A DNA stretch of 64,000 nucleotides from Mugil cephalus (GCF_022458985.1 NC_061770.1:37243599-37307598); one strand, 5' to 3'; positions 24,756-37,410 are shown, counted from the first letter of the stretch. Notes: generated from the letters alone by a model not told the origin. A program made the numbers and translations.

Positions 24756-25998
24756 ATGACACACCCAATGTTTGCTTTCTACGTTGCATGCCTGCTTTTG
24801 GGAACATTGGGTAAGTTGGCCATATCCTTTCGAGTGTTTATGATTTTGGAAGCTTCAGCATGCATAATTGTGCATTTGCTTGTCTCCTCCATTTCCTCCG
24901 TAGATCTTTTGACAACTCAGGAATTATCATCATCTTTACAATTTCACTCAGTTGATATTGGTCGAGACGTGACTTTGGAATGTTTATATGAAGACAATGT
25001 TGCAGTTATGTTGTACTGGTATAGGCAAACTCTGGGACAGAAACCACAGTGGCTGTCTAAATTCTACAAGCACGAGCAGAGCGGCACTTTTAATGATGAA
25101 TTTGAGGACAATCCACGGTTTAAACTGGAAACTGGCCATGGTAAAAATCACTTGAAGATCTTAAACGTGCAAACATCAGACTCTGCCATTTACTACTGTA
25201 TTAGTGCCTTTTCATATTCGTATACATTTCTGGAGGGCTATGTGATAGACGTGAAGGGTTCGGGGTTGAACATTCGCACTTCAGTCCATCAGTTGTCAAA
25301 TGAAACCGTCGAGCCAGGAGTGTCCTTGTCACTGAACTGTACAATACACACTGAACCCGGGACCTGCGATGAAGAATACAGCGTTCACTGGTTCAAAAGT
25401 TCTGAAGAATCATTTCCAACTATGATTTACACCCATGGAGGGAGGAATGATGAGTATTGTGAGAGCAATCTCACCATACAGTCCCACACCTGCAGATACA
25501 ACTTGCCGATAAAAAGCCTGAATCGTTCTCATGATGGCACCTACTACTGCGCTGTTTCCTTGTGTGGACACATACTGTTTGGAAATGGGACGAGGGTGGA
25601 CGTTAATGGTAAGTAACATTAAAGTAAAGATGGACGAATTTGAAAAACAGTGGCGGATAGCCTCTGACCAACCATTCGGCTCTCGGCAGATGAAGTGGGG
25701 TCTCGTGTTTTGCTGTACGTCTTGAGTGGAGCGTTGGCATTCACCACCATCCTGCTGCTTTTCTTGGCTTACATGGCGTGTACGTTGCACAAGAGAAAGA
25801 ACTGCAAATGTACAGGTAGGACACACTTATTCTTTTAATCTCATAGAAAGTATTCATCTTATGTGACACTGAAGGGCACCAACAAATTAAATGAGCTACT
25901 GGCGACACATCCATCTACCAGTGACATACTCATATATATAATTGTTTATTCAATTTGATATTAATATGAGTAATACATTTGTAAAAAAAAAAAAAAAA

Positions 25999-26034
<36 letters not shown>

Positions 26035-27049
26035 CAAATTATATAAATTCATCAGCAAAAACCTAGTTAGTGTTGAACTAGTACCAAAATATTGCTATTC
26101 AAAAGTAGAGTGGTAGAAGTGTTAGGGCAACTGGTTCGGGCAACTCTTTGTAAAATCTATGTGACCCAACTGGTTTTCCTTTTACTGTGAAAGGATCCTC
26201 TTTAAGCCAAACCATAGGCCTAGGTTAGTTTCCTAAACACAAATCAGCTGCTGAAAATGAAAAGAAAAATCCAAAAAGAGAATAATCAGCAACCTGTCCA
26301 GAGTCTATTACAGCTGGGATGGGCTCCAGCACCCCCCCGTGACCCTAGCGAGGGTGAGCGGTAGTAGAAGATCAGATGAGATGAGAATAATAAGTCAACT
26401 ATTTGAAAAAGTCGCAGTCCGACCTCGAGTCCTGCAATTGACTCACCATCTACACCCTCCTTGTCTGAAAGCAGACATGGTGGCCTTTCAGATGACATCA
26501 CCTGCGCTCAAATTTGTGAGCATTCAAGTGTGCTGTTTTGGTATCAATGGCAATTTGTCGCTCATTTAAGTGGATAAGTTGGCTCTGGCCATGGTTCTGC
26601 GAATGTCACATTTGAATAAAAGGTAACAAGTTCCTTACTTTTTGTTGAAATGATTCCACTGTAGGTTAAAACAATCATCTCAGCAAGCTCAAACAATCAT
26701 TATTCTTTGTTGTTTCTTTCATGACCAACCTCAAGGGAGATCTTCAGCTGCCTCAACTCAAAATACCGTAAGTAGGATATTGCACTTGACAGTAACTCAC
26801 GTTACAGCACAGGCAGAGGAAGCTAAGAGCAATATCTACACAATATACAAGTTGTTGTTGTGGTGAATGGGCATAATAGTTGACTATTAGACTAATGAGA
26901 TCAATAACTCGTTTGTATTTCATAACCAGGGTCACCAAGATGCCGATAGTCTCCATTACGCTGCTTTACGAGAAACCAGGGTCGCCAGACCAAGAAGTCA
27001 GAGGGACAACACCATGACTGAATGTGCGTACTCTGCTGTGAGGAAGTAG
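24756..27049 (+). CDS. nitr: NITR gene b: two-Ig-domain inhibitory receptor
   Basis: Exons 24756-24810, 24904-25608, 25690-25815, 26736-26767, 26930-27049; 345 residues. The start was chosen by alignment with the MT-P/S leader of the other genes; an in-frame ATG at 24732 lies upstream. Exon 2 has a V domain (LECLY, WYRQ, DSAIYYC; J-like motif altered to FLEGY) and the six-cysteine second domain (LNCTI, TYYCAVSLC, FGNGT). Exon 3 is the membrane helix with a basic edge (HKRKN). The tail has ITIM LHYAAL (Tyr316) and CAYSAV (Tyr340). Odd points: intron 1 (93 nt) has no stop in frame; intron 3 has grown to 920 bp by an AT microsatellite and a repeat tail; exon 4 has lost the usual acceptor and appears to use one nine bases downstream, in frame. 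Confidence 0.88.
25983..26033 (+). repeat. Poly(A) and (TA)n microsatellite in NITR b intron 3
   Basis: Eighteen A followed by about fifteen TA units. Confidence 0.95.
26285..26390 (+). repeat. Dispersed repeat tail in NITR b intron 3
   Basis: The stretch with CTGGGATGGGCTCCAGC and GTGACCCTAGCGAGGGTGAG is a very common teleost dispersed repeat 3' end, probably LINE-derived; the family was not resolved. Confidence 0.55.
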
Positions 27050-28550
27050 AGCTGGACTTGTTTCTGTGTGAGCAGACTTTGTCTGAGATCACTCCCCCGG
27101 ACGCTGAACACGATTGAACGTGTGCCTTTAGCTGCAGTCAGAACATTCTCCTTTGATGTCGTCCGAGTTGTCTAAAGGTGTTATATTTCCACTCTTGCTG
27201 TACCCGTCATTTGCAGTGTACAAACACACAACCACATATAGCTGAACCTTATGATACTTGTGGTACTGAAAATGCAGTGAGTGCTCTCCTGTCTACGTGT
27301 ATCCGCCTCTCAGTGCTGCGGTGGTGAAAGTGTTGACACCACTTTAACTCGTGAGGCAAAACCTTTACCGCTCAATATCTGTACATGCACTGCCTTAAAC
27401 AAGCCCTCCAGCAAGACAGACTGTTTGGTTCTTGTGTAGTTACTTAATCAAAAGGTCTTATACTTTGACACTTATAATCAGAGGGGCACAAAAGGCATGG
27501 CGTTGCACTCATGATGAATACAGAAACTACTCCTTCCAGAGGTGGCAGCGTGCTCGGACAGAGGCAGCCATCTCACAGCATGGTGACAACACAACCCGAC
27601 AACCTGATAAAGTCCACACATGGCACAAACAGATCAGTCAGGTTGTGAGCACCTGCCCTGTTGATAATACACAGGTTATTTACCGTAAATGTCTCAATTG
27701 TACACCACAAGCCAAGAGATTTGAGATATAGTCCTATATGTTGTTCCTTTCAAGGACCCTCTGTGCTCTTTGTGGTCTCAAACAGGAAGTCGCTGCAGTG
27801 TTTTCATGCACTGCAGCCACACAGTCTAATGCCCAGACCTCTTAAAGACTACACATTATGTAGGCAACAGGTTATAGAATTAATTTCCTTCCTACTGTTG
27901 ATTTGTCAAATAATGCGTGGTAACTTTATGAAATTGTGATGTTTTGTGTAACACAGACATACAAACATAGCCAGAGGCCCTATGGAACAACAGCACTGGG
28001 GGAGTTTTCCATTCACGGAAGTCAGGCCAGATAAACAATTGCGCAAACACACAAGTAATATACTTGCCTGAGCACTAACAAACAAGTATCTATGGTGTGT
28101 TTGTCTGTGGCATCGCAAGTGAAGCAATAAACGGCCCTGTTTGCAGAGCTCTACTTTTCTGGTGTTACTTCACAACAACACATCAACATCAGTGTCCTTT
28201 TACATACTGGACAAAATCTTACAGTACAGAATAACAGGAACTAGGTACTATGGAGTTGTTGATTCCATTGCTGACATATGCAAGTTTGAAAATAGCCAAA
28301 ATGACAAATTCAGTGGCTAAATCCAATTCACTGCAAATTAAATCTATTTTAAGGTTAGACACCACATTATGGGAAAAACCTTAAATATTAGATGGATAAT
28401 CTGGAAATAGTTGTCACATAATTCAGTGAAATGGAACATAAAATCGTCATTCACAGAACGTGAGCAACAAAAGGAAGATACGGTAAGTTATTTATCCCAA
28501 CACATGTTAAATGGAACGTCAGTTTACTCTCAGGCGTTACCCTTCGTCAG
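27050..28550. other. Spacer between NITR b and c
   Basis: No gene. 27760-27835 is homologous to 31445-31530 and more weakly to 35165-35250, the matching positions behind genes c and d, so the spacers were duplicated with the genes. Confidence 0.5.
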
Positions 28551-28557
28551 CCAATCA
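28551..28557 (+). promoter_or_regulatory. CCAAT box, NITR gene c
   Basis: CAGCCAATCA, 80 bp before the start, followed by GTCCTCTCTCT as in gene d. Confidence 0.55.
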
Positions 28558-28630
28558 AAAAAGAGTCCTCTCTCTGATGAGAAGATAACGCACTGAGATT
28601 CAGTTCATTCAACACAGCGATTGGGACACC

Positions 28631-30712
28631 ATGACCCCCCACACGTTGGCTCTGTGCCTCTTTTGGCTGTACCTGGGCAGTTCAGGTAAGCTGTCTACTA
28701 CAAATGCTTTTGATGCAATGTCTACACATTTTTTAAGATGATATACTATAATCTTTGAAGTAAACCTGATTTCTTTTCAGCTCAGAAGACTGGTCACAAG
28801 TCATCCAGATACGTGAATCAAAAAGGTGGTCTTTATTCAGCTGATGTTGGGGGCAGCGTGACTTTACGGTGTTTCTACGAAGGTGATGCTGTGATGTTTT
28901 ACTGGTATAAACAAACCCTGGGACAAAAGCCAACGATCCTCTCCACCTTCTATAAACACGAACAAAAGGGCATCTTTCGTAACGAATTCAGGAACAGTTC
29001 ACGTTTCACGCTTGATACGGGAAATGGTAAAAATCACCTAACAATCTCTGACTTGCATACATCAGACTCGGCTACTTACTACTGCATCGGTGTCTTTTTA
29101 AACGATTTTGAATTTGGAGAGGGCGCCATGGTCAGTGTGAAGGGTTCAGGTTTGAACCTCCAAGCTTTAGTCCATCATTCAGACCCTGAGACCGTCCAGC
29201 CAGTGGTCTCCATGACTCTGAAGTGTACAGTCCTCACTAGGAGCTGTGACGGAGAACACAGTGTCTATTGGTTCAAAAAAGAAGAAGAATCCCATCCGGG
29301 ACTCATCTACACCAGTGGAGGCACAAATGATCAGTGTAACAGAACAACCAACATACAAACGCACACCTGTATCTACAACGTGCCGATGAATAACTCGAAT
29401 CAGCCAGACACCGACTCTTGTGCAGTTGCCTCATGTGGACACATATTATTTGGAAACAAGGAAAAGTACAATGAAGAGCGTAAGTAAGAATAAAGCAAAT
29501 GATTCATGTATTCTCTAATAGTGATTTTTACCTACTCCATCTTGTTTGCTGGTGTCTGGATTTGCAGATAAGGCTGAACCTCTTACCCTGGTGTATTTCT
29601 TGAGTGGAGGTTTGGCATTTAACATCATCCTGATAGTTTCACTGGGACACGCAGTATATAAAACCAGAAAAATCTACCAATGTAAAGGTAGGTTACACTT
29701 TCATTATTTCATATGATGGTGTGGTAAACATTGGAATTGAATTGGCTTGTGCTCTATATGAACTATGAAGTCAACGAAAGTCAGAAAACAGCATATTCCA
29801 CAATTACTTCTGTTGTAAAACTCATCGGCTGCGAAAACTAGTGAATAACAGATTGTTCTGGTATCAGTTTGAAGGTAGCTGAGGCTGTCAGCACCAATAT
29901 GAACCAAAAAGGCCAAATATTGATGAAACGTTTACAATCTATGATGCAATGTTTGGTAGCACTTTTTCTATCATGTGTAAGTATTACAGTCAACTAAAAT
30001 CTGTCTCTCTGACCTTATTTCACACCACAGGCTCTAAAGCCACATCTACAGCTGCCTGCAATCCAAATGCAGAAGTGAGTACTACTATGCCAACATGCAG
30101 ACAACACAAAATCCCCTATTCAAATGCATTTCACAACCTCTGGAATACATTTTGCCACTAATAGTGGTTGGACCTTACTGGCTGTATTTATCTTCATCAT
30201 CATCAAAATATCCAATTTTTTAGTACTTATGCACATACCTACGTATGGTGTACCCATAACATGATGTAACATGGTTAAATACAGAAAATGGCCAAACACA
30301 ATCCTTTGATTGCCTAAACCTAAACCAAAGTACGCTTTATATACTCAGCATCAAACCCAACTACCTGCTACATAATCATTGCAGCCATATGAGACAGTAA
30401 TTTCATTCAGGCTTGGTATAGCTGTCACGGGAATACATTATGTAAAAATAAAATAGATATTTACCCATGAGTCTTGAAATAACTGAAGTGAAAACATTTC
30501 AAAGCACAATAGTATCACAGCTACTTTAAGTGTATTTACAGAGTGTGTGCATCAGACAAGTGATAAATGCTAAAATTACATGTTATTACCAGGGTTGCCA
30601 AGATTCAGACAGCCTCCATTATGCTGCTTTAAGAGGATACAAGGTCAAAAGACCTGCAAGGCAGAGAGACAACACCGCAAGCGAATGCGTCTACTCCGGT
30701 GTCAAGCAGTAA
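28631..30712 (+). CDS. nitr: NITR gene c: receptor with a degenerate second Ig domain
   Basis: Exons 28631-28685, 28781-29479, 29568-29687, 30031-30074, 30593-30712; 345 residues, all junctions GT-AG, frame open throughout. The V domain is canonical (LRCFY, WYKQ, DSATYYC, FGEG). The second domain keeps LKCTV and the cysteines, but the F-strand YYC is changed to DSC with two codons lost. The J-like FGNGT becomes FGNKE and the last strand is no longer recognisable. The membrane helix and the tail (ITIM LHYAAL, Tyr316; CVYSGV, Tyr340) are intact. Either the domain is decaying while the gene is still expressed, or it has been freed for another role. Confidence 0.87.
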
Positions 30713-33265
30713 AGCGGGACTTTCCATTTTTATCATGTTATTGGGTAAGAAGAAAAAAAATGTATCCACTGTAGACCACTGCACATTTTCTGAACCAACG
30801 CTGTCATATTTCACTTAATAAAAATGTTATTTCACATGAGTTGTCTTTACATTTTGCACTGATGGTGAATACTTGAAACTGAGACATCATAAGGTATATA
30901 TGTGTCCACTACTTTAAATCATCGACTAACATCAACACAAAATTCAAAAGGAGTGCGTGGTGTTAATTGCTACTTCCTGCATTGAAAAACAGGAATTGAT
31001 GTGTAGAGAGAACACATTAAGTTTCACAATGAATCGGAACCCTAACCCTAACCCTAACCCCCTCCTTACCATTTTCTTTCATTAAAAAATAAAAATCAAG
31101 CTTCTAGTAAGCACATGATATACGAACATAATCAAGCCCCTGCAAACACAAAGCTGCGTGGCTGAGAGATGTGACATCTTCTGGACATGACTACGTGCTC
31201 AGAAACGGAAGGGGACGGCCTTCTCATAGCAAGACAGAGCAACACATCAGTTCTGTTGAACAACCTGTGTCTGTGTTTGCCCTGTGCGTGCTGTCAAACC
31301 TTCTCTTCAAAATGTTTTTGCAAGTTGTTTATTGCTAAACACTGGGCTGATGTACACATCAAACCATACACATGAGAATCTTTTTTTAGCCTGTGTGTGG
31401 TTAACAGTATAAAGCTCTCAGTATACTTTGGTAGTGTCTTTTGCAGCGACCCTTTGCTCCCTTTGTGGTTTCAAACAGGATGTCTCTGCAGTGTTTTCGA
31501 GAACTGCTGCGCCACAGTAACTCCAATGCCTGGACTGACTATATCAATAAATCAGAATTATAATGCTAAAACAAGATGAGAAGAAATGATACATACATAG
31601 CCACTCTGTAACATTATGCATATGCAGTCAATTATTACATTGTTTTGGAAGAAAATGTTTTGAGTTTATCTGTTAATCTCAAAGCTCACCAGCTTCTAAG
31701 CTTCTTGCAATGCCTGTGAGTAAACCTTCAAACTGAAGCCACAGAATGGCAACATCAAGCAGTCGGAAAGTTCTTGACTTTCCTTTACGCTCAAATACTT
31801 AATAGTTACTGGACATATTCAGATGTAATCTTGAAGTCACATTCCCCAGAGACTGAATGATATAAGTCTGCGCCCTCCAGCTCCCACGTGACATTTCTGC
31901 ATCAGTGCATGCCATTTTGTACAAATGTCCATGGCCTTTAGAAGATGGTGGTTGGTAACCAAAGCATTTTCTCCCCTCTAAGCGTGAGTGTCCTACAACT
32001 TTGCCAACAGCCTAGAAAAGTCACCTTTACTTGTGCTACAGTATGTCATCGCATGGTAATGTGTACTGCCAAGCAGGAAGCAGAGGGTGGAGCTACCAGG
32101 GGAAACACTGATGAGTATGTGCCACACAAAATGGAAGCTGAACACCAAAGCTGGGAAACAGTTTTGGATTATGTGCTAGTGGAGTCGTAGGCTGGCAGGT
32201 GGTTCATTACTGTCATAAATAATGACTGACAAACTTGAGCACTTGCGGCATGCCAAAGATACCTGGATGACATACTACACTGACCAAAACTTGGCGAGAT
32301 TATCATTCAGCTTCACTTCAGATAAACCTTTTTTGTTTTTCAGGCAAAGAAGAATCTAAAAATAGTATGTCATTGCCATTGGGAACATGCAGATAAGTTA
32401 GCTAGGTGGTAACCAACAGGTCAACCAACTGCAAAATGATTTCACAGGTTATATAAACCATAACATTCATGAACATTGTTGTCAGCTGTCAGGTGATTGT
32501 TCTCACGCGATCTTAAAATGCTGTGTTCATGCTTGCCCAGCAAAGACACCAATAGGCCCTAAATCATTTTACTCACAACAAGATGTTACACAACTCCATA
32601 GTAAAATATGATGGTGAGATGTATAATATTGACATGTCTCACCTAAGGTTGAGAATCAGCTACATGTACCTTTGATACCACATTAAAGTCAATTATCTCA
32701 ACAAAAGCACAAGTGATTCTAAGATCTGTCAAACAACCAGGAAGACACCAACTGTTTCACCGTTTCTACCTTTCAGATCTCAGCTTTTCCACACTTGTGG
32801 CAAAGGTGGCAACTGATTTTTCATCGGTGGAAACTTCATACTGCATGAACACAGGAAGACTGACCTCTGAATATACATGCAGTTGAGCTGAACTTTTTCT
32901 CAGGTCACCGCAAACAAAAACCTTGGCCAACATTGCTTTATTCAAGAAAAGTTTCACTTGACTTGAGTTTGTTCAACTTTTTCATTTTATGCAAATAATG
33001 AGTATGTTATATAATCTTCTTTTCTATCTTAATCCAAAACGTTGCAATTTTTTATAGTCATATTACGGAAAATGTATACGCTCAAAAATCTAGTTAAGCA
33101 TCACTATTCTCAATTTACCAGGTAAATCTTCATTTTATGATCTTCAATACCACTTGGTATTATATAGCTGTCAGTCGACAAGTCTTGTCTTGAGAGCCAA
33201 ATCTAGTAATGGAGGGGGCACTGAACGTGTGTTTCCAAAATAGGACAGTCAGTGTCACTCCTTGT
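30713..33265. other. Spacer between NITR c and d
   Basis: No gene. Contains AATAAA near 30818 for gene c, CCCTAA repeats at 31038-31061, and two segments homologous to other spacers of the cluster (31445-31530; 32780-32880). Confidence 0.5.
31038..31061 (+). repeat. Interstitial telomere-like repeat
   Basis: About four CCCTAA units. Confidence 0.85.
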
Positions 33266-33268
33266 TAG

Positions 33269-33275
33269 CCAATCA
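33269..33275 (+). promoter_or_regulatory. CCAAT box and conserved upstream module, NITR gene d
   Basis: AGTGTCACTCCTTGTTAGCC then AATCA; the GTGTCAC-to-CCAAT spacing matches genes f to i. The start lies 78 bp downstream. Confidence 0.6.
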
Positions 33276-33346
33276 AATGCCGTCCTCTCTCTAAAAGCAG
33301 TCAACGTACAGTGGTCCTCTACATTCATCGAGGCATTTTCATCACA

Positions 33347-34789
33347 ATGACATCTCTGAAGTTTGCCTTTTATCTGACTGGTCTGTTCTTGTGGAGATTA
33401 GGTAAGTGGTGGAGACTTTTGCATTCTTAGAAACATGTATCCATTGCTGTGGTCATTTCTAATTTGTATTTGAATGTTTATGGGAGTTACGAAGTGGTAT
33501 TACCTCCTTCTTTTTTTTTCTCTTCAGCTTTGACCAATAATGCAAAGGACCATGTTCATCTGCGTCAAGAGAGTGGTTTTATATCAAGGAACGTGGGAGA
33601 AAACGTGACTTTGCGATGTTTCTATAAAAGTGATGTTGCAGCTATGTTTTATTGGTACAAGCAAAGTGTGGGAGATAAGCCCAAGCTCGTCTCTTCCTTC
33701 TATAAACATGATCCACATGGCACTTTCATTGGTGAATTCAAAGGGAATCCAAGGTTCTCGTTGGAAATTCAAAAGGGTAACAACCACTTGAAAATATCTG
33801 ACTTAGATATTTCAGATACAGCCACTTATTACTGTGTAAGCTGCTATGCATACAAATTTGAATTTGCCGAGGGCGTTACAGTCAGTGTAAAGGGTTCTGG
33901 ATTGAACCTTAACGCTTCAGTCCATCAGTCTCCATCTGAGACCGTCCAGCTAGGAGACTCTGTGACTCTGAACTGTACAGTATACACTGGGACCTGTGAT
34001 GGAGAACACAGAGTTTACTGGTTCAAAGACTCTGAAGAACCTCATCCAGGACTCATTTACACTCATGGAGATGCAAATGATCAGTGTGAGAGGAATCCCC
34101 ACATGCAAACACAGACTTGTGTCTACAACTTGGCAATACAGAGCCTGGACCATTCTCACAATGGAACCTACTACTGTGCTGTTGCCTCATGTGGATACAT
34201 ACTGTTTGGAAATGGGACCCAATTGGAATTAGCAGGTAAATATAGTTTAGCAATTTAGCAAATATTTACATAAACACAGAGATGATGGCTCAAATTTCTA
34301 TAATGTCTTCTAACGTTTGGCTCTGCAGATGACTTCACATCTTCTGACTTTCTTGTGCATTTCTTAAGTGGAGTTCTGGCATTCACCATCCTCCTGAGTA
34401 TTGTAATGGCTTTCCTAGTGTGCAGGATGTATAAAAGTGACCACTGCCCGTGTACAGGTAACTCACATTGCTGTGTCAAACCGATCGGATTCACTGAAGA
34501 TGGCTTTTTTATTAAATAACTTTTTCTCTCTTACGCCAGAATCTCAAGGGAGATCTTCAGATTCCTCCGGCGCTAATGGAGAGGTAAATTTTCAATCCAG
34601 ATATGACTTAGGGAACATTTCTAAATTTCATTTGCCCAATCACGATTTGCGATGTATTTTTTAAATCAGGATTACCAGGATGCAGACAACCTCCATTATG
34701 CTGCTTTGAGGAAACAAAATTTCAACCGATCACGAAGACAGATGGATGACACCTACAATCAGTGTGTGTACTCTACTGTAAGACACTAG
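33347..34789 (+). CDS. nitr: NITR gene d: two-Ig-domain inhibitory receptor
   Basis: Exons 33347-33401, 33528-34235, 34329-34457, 34540-34583, 34670-34789; 351 residues. V domain: LRCFY, WYKQ, DTATYYC, J-like FAEG. Second domain: LNCTV, an SC/TC pair (GTCDGE), DQC, QTCVYNL, GTYYCAVASC, FGNGT, so six cysteines. Membrane helix in exon 3 without charged residues inside. Tail: ITIM LHYAAL (Tyr322) and CVYSTV (Tyr346). This is the tidiest gene of the diverse group and a good reference for the exon pattern. Spacer similarity pairs it with gene b. Confidence 0.93.
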
Positions 34790-35914
34790 AGGGGTTTTAT
34801 CTGTACTCTAAGGAAGTATAGATGAAAGCATAGATGAGTATATGAGATTCTATGGGCGTTTCTCAAACACATTCTTCAAGGCCGGCTGTGAATGATGATG
34901 ATGATGATATTTACTTGTCTTGTTCTGAAAATAAATTACTTCCATCATATATCTTGTCCTATCTCTCAGTGCTACAGTACATTTCACAGTGTATGTAAGC
35001 ATCACAGAAGTCAGAAGCTTCTTCTTTTTTTTTGATGCCACAACAAATCAACGACAGCGCGATGCAGTACGTCTTTTTATAGTATCCCTTGCGGTCCGCT
35101 GTAACAGATAATATCTGTGTGCGTGTTGCTAAGAGTCGGCTAACTGCTTATCTACAAACCTCCACAGTCTTTGTGCTTGTGTCTGTGTGGTTTGAAGCAG
35201 GAAGTCTTCACAGTGACACTTCATCTTCTACCACAGCAGCTATGCAATGATAATCTTTTGATTCTTGTCGTACGTAGCACAAATTATTTTTATCCATGAG
35301 GCCATTACGTCTAAAAGGAAATGCTTTATGATTCAGTACTACGATATCTGAAATGATATCTGTATCTGAAATGATCTATTCGTTTCTGAGCCAGTCACGT
35401 TATGAATACACTGTCACAAACAAGTTACTGATATGATGCAATGCGATGTGATATGATACGATACGCGTACAGCCTCTAGAAGCATCATCTCAAAGATGTG
35501 TTTGGGCGCCATTGCCTTGATGGTGGGTCAAAAGAAATGGCAAGTCATTTATTCCAGACTGGAGATGTGTTCAAAAATAAATGGAAAAGAAGCTGCTGCC
35601 AATAGAAATATCACATTTAGACAAAGATGGTTTTTCAAGATGTTTAAGAAATAAAATGAAAAGTGTCTTGACTCTCAACAGTTACACTAGATATGGCTTA
35701 TGGTCTCAATATAGCCAAACATTGTTTTAATGAGACCTGTGAATCTGAATCTTGTCTATGGATTTCAGCAGAGTGTAGAGGTGTACAGACACATGGTCAA
35801 TCTAAAAAGCGCATAAAACCACATAAGGGGCATATTGTTCAGGTAGTCTGACTTGTCACAGAAAACAACTACAACTCTAGAAATTGTTCTAGTCATCCAA
35901 TAAGGCAGACTGCC

Positions 35915-36225
35915 TTGGTTCTCATCTCATCTTCTACAACCTATCCTCACCATGGTTGCTGCAGCCCACCCAGCTGTCAGGCGAAAGTACAGCCTGGACA
36001 GGTCGCCAGTCCATCACAAGGCCAATATAGAGACAAACAACCATTTGCACTCATGGTCATGCCTAGGATCAATTTAGAGTCACCAATTAACCTAACAAGA
36101 ATGACTTTGAAGGTGGGAGGAAACCTGAGTACCCGGAGAAAACCTATGCAAACACAGGAAGAACATGCAAACCCAGAACTTCTCGCTGGAAGGCATCAGT
36201 GCTAACCACGGAGACACTGTGCCGA
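35915..36225 (+). repeat. Dispersed teleost repeat
   Basis: Contains AGTCACCAATTAACCTAACA, GGTGGGAGGAAACC and AGAACATGCAAAC, a widely spread vertebrate repeat end usually tied to LINEs; exact family not resolved. Confidence 0.6.
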
Positions 36226-36300
36226 CCAAACCTTGGTTCTTTAGGCAGGAATATGTACAAAGAATACACTGACAACATGTACTGTCTAAGAGGGATTTTT

Positions 36301-36740
36301 TGTCAGGACTGAGTGGCGTTGAAGTGAGGACATAAAACACAGGACAACAAATGAGGCAGGGAATCCAGGGAAAAAAAGGGTATTTAATGAAAACTAATGG
36401 GAACAAAAACCGCTGCAGAAGGCAGGAAGATCCAAAACAGGGAACAAAAGGAAGGCAGGCCTATATATACACATAAGAGGGCACATGGCAAGACATAGGG
36501 GAAACTAATGAGGGCAATCAAACCAGGAAAAACCAATAAGTAATCAACAAACAATGAGGCACAAGAGACAGGAAATCCAGAAACTTAACAAAATAAAACA
36601 GGAAACACAAAACAAGACACAGACAGACATCATGACAGAAACACAAGGCACCACAGACAGGACGTTATGAAACTAAACAAAACAAAACAGGAAACTCAAA
36701 ACCACGATCACAAAATAAAAGACAAACATAGAACCATGAC
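36301..36740 (-). mobile_element. Possible solo LTR of an LTR retrotransposon
   Basis: Read on the minus strand it begins TGTCATGG-like, has a TATATATAGG box in the middle, a poly(A)-type region and ends CCTGACA. This is the build of a solo LTR of a gypsy-type or related fish element. No clear target duplication was seen, so the call is tentative. A fossil with no coding part. Confidence 0.4.
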
Positions 36741-36923
36741 GTGTTTGTGCATTTTGTCTGAGATTTTAGTGAGTCCAGTTGGCTTGTGAATGTGGGACAG
36801 TGACCGTCTTTTAACTGTTTACCCAAATACTGTTAAGCCTCTGCAGCTGACTGTATGGCTAGCTAGCTAACAGACTGATCCATAGAAGCACACATGTTGA
36901 TCCCTAAAACACAAAACGTAATC

Positions 36924-36992
36924 TATATATATATATTTTTTTATTTTTATTTTTATTTTTATTTTTATTTTTATTTTTATTTTTTTATTTTT
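36924..36992 (+). repeat. (TA)n and (TTTTTA)n tract
   Basis: Short TA run followed by about nine TTTTTA units. Confidence 0.9.
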
Positions 36993-37410
36993 GCCGGAAG
37001 CCGACTGCTTTGCCATCCTCTCTGCACTGCCAGACTGGCTGCGTTATTTCACAGGATTCAGCTTTGGGTTGAGGGGAGGGGCCTCTGTGGATCAGACATC
37101 TTCCAGTGGATCCCACAGATACTTGATCAGTTTTGGATCTAGTGAATTTGGAGACGAATTTAAACGCCTTGTACTATTTTTCATGTTTTTGAGTTCCCTT
37201 CCTTTCACCCCCACCCCTTAATCCTTGCTATGGGATGGGGGTGCCTGGTCTGGTCTAAGTGGGTGCTACATGTCAAAGTAAAATCCACACAAATGAATGC
37301 AAGGTCCAAAAGTGTCCCAGCAGAACATCGTATTGTCACAAGACGGTCAATGTTATTCACTTTACCTGTCAGTGGATTTAATATTATGGTTGATCGGTAT
37401 ACATTACAAT
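36993..37410. mobile_element. Tc1/mariner remnant
   Basis: Pieces of a minus-strand Tc1 transposase gene are recognisable at DNA level (GATCAGACATC...CCCACAGATACTTGATC; GTCCCAGCAGAACAT). The right end resembles the terminal repeat (AATATTATGGTTGATCGGTAT). The left terminal repeat is lost. It shares the GGTCTGGTCTA(G/A)GTGGGT junction with the copy at 17497, so both come from one deletion subfamily. Confidence 0.7.

Noticed and set aside
25410-25826. Minus-strand reading frames across NITR exons (also at 22453, 34053, 38399, 44326, 49408)
   Set aside because: All lie antisense to well-supported exons and change with the duplicated exon; they are shadows.
36894-37142. Reading frame of alternating Phe and Tyr
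   Set aside because: It is a translated (TTTTTA)n repeat.
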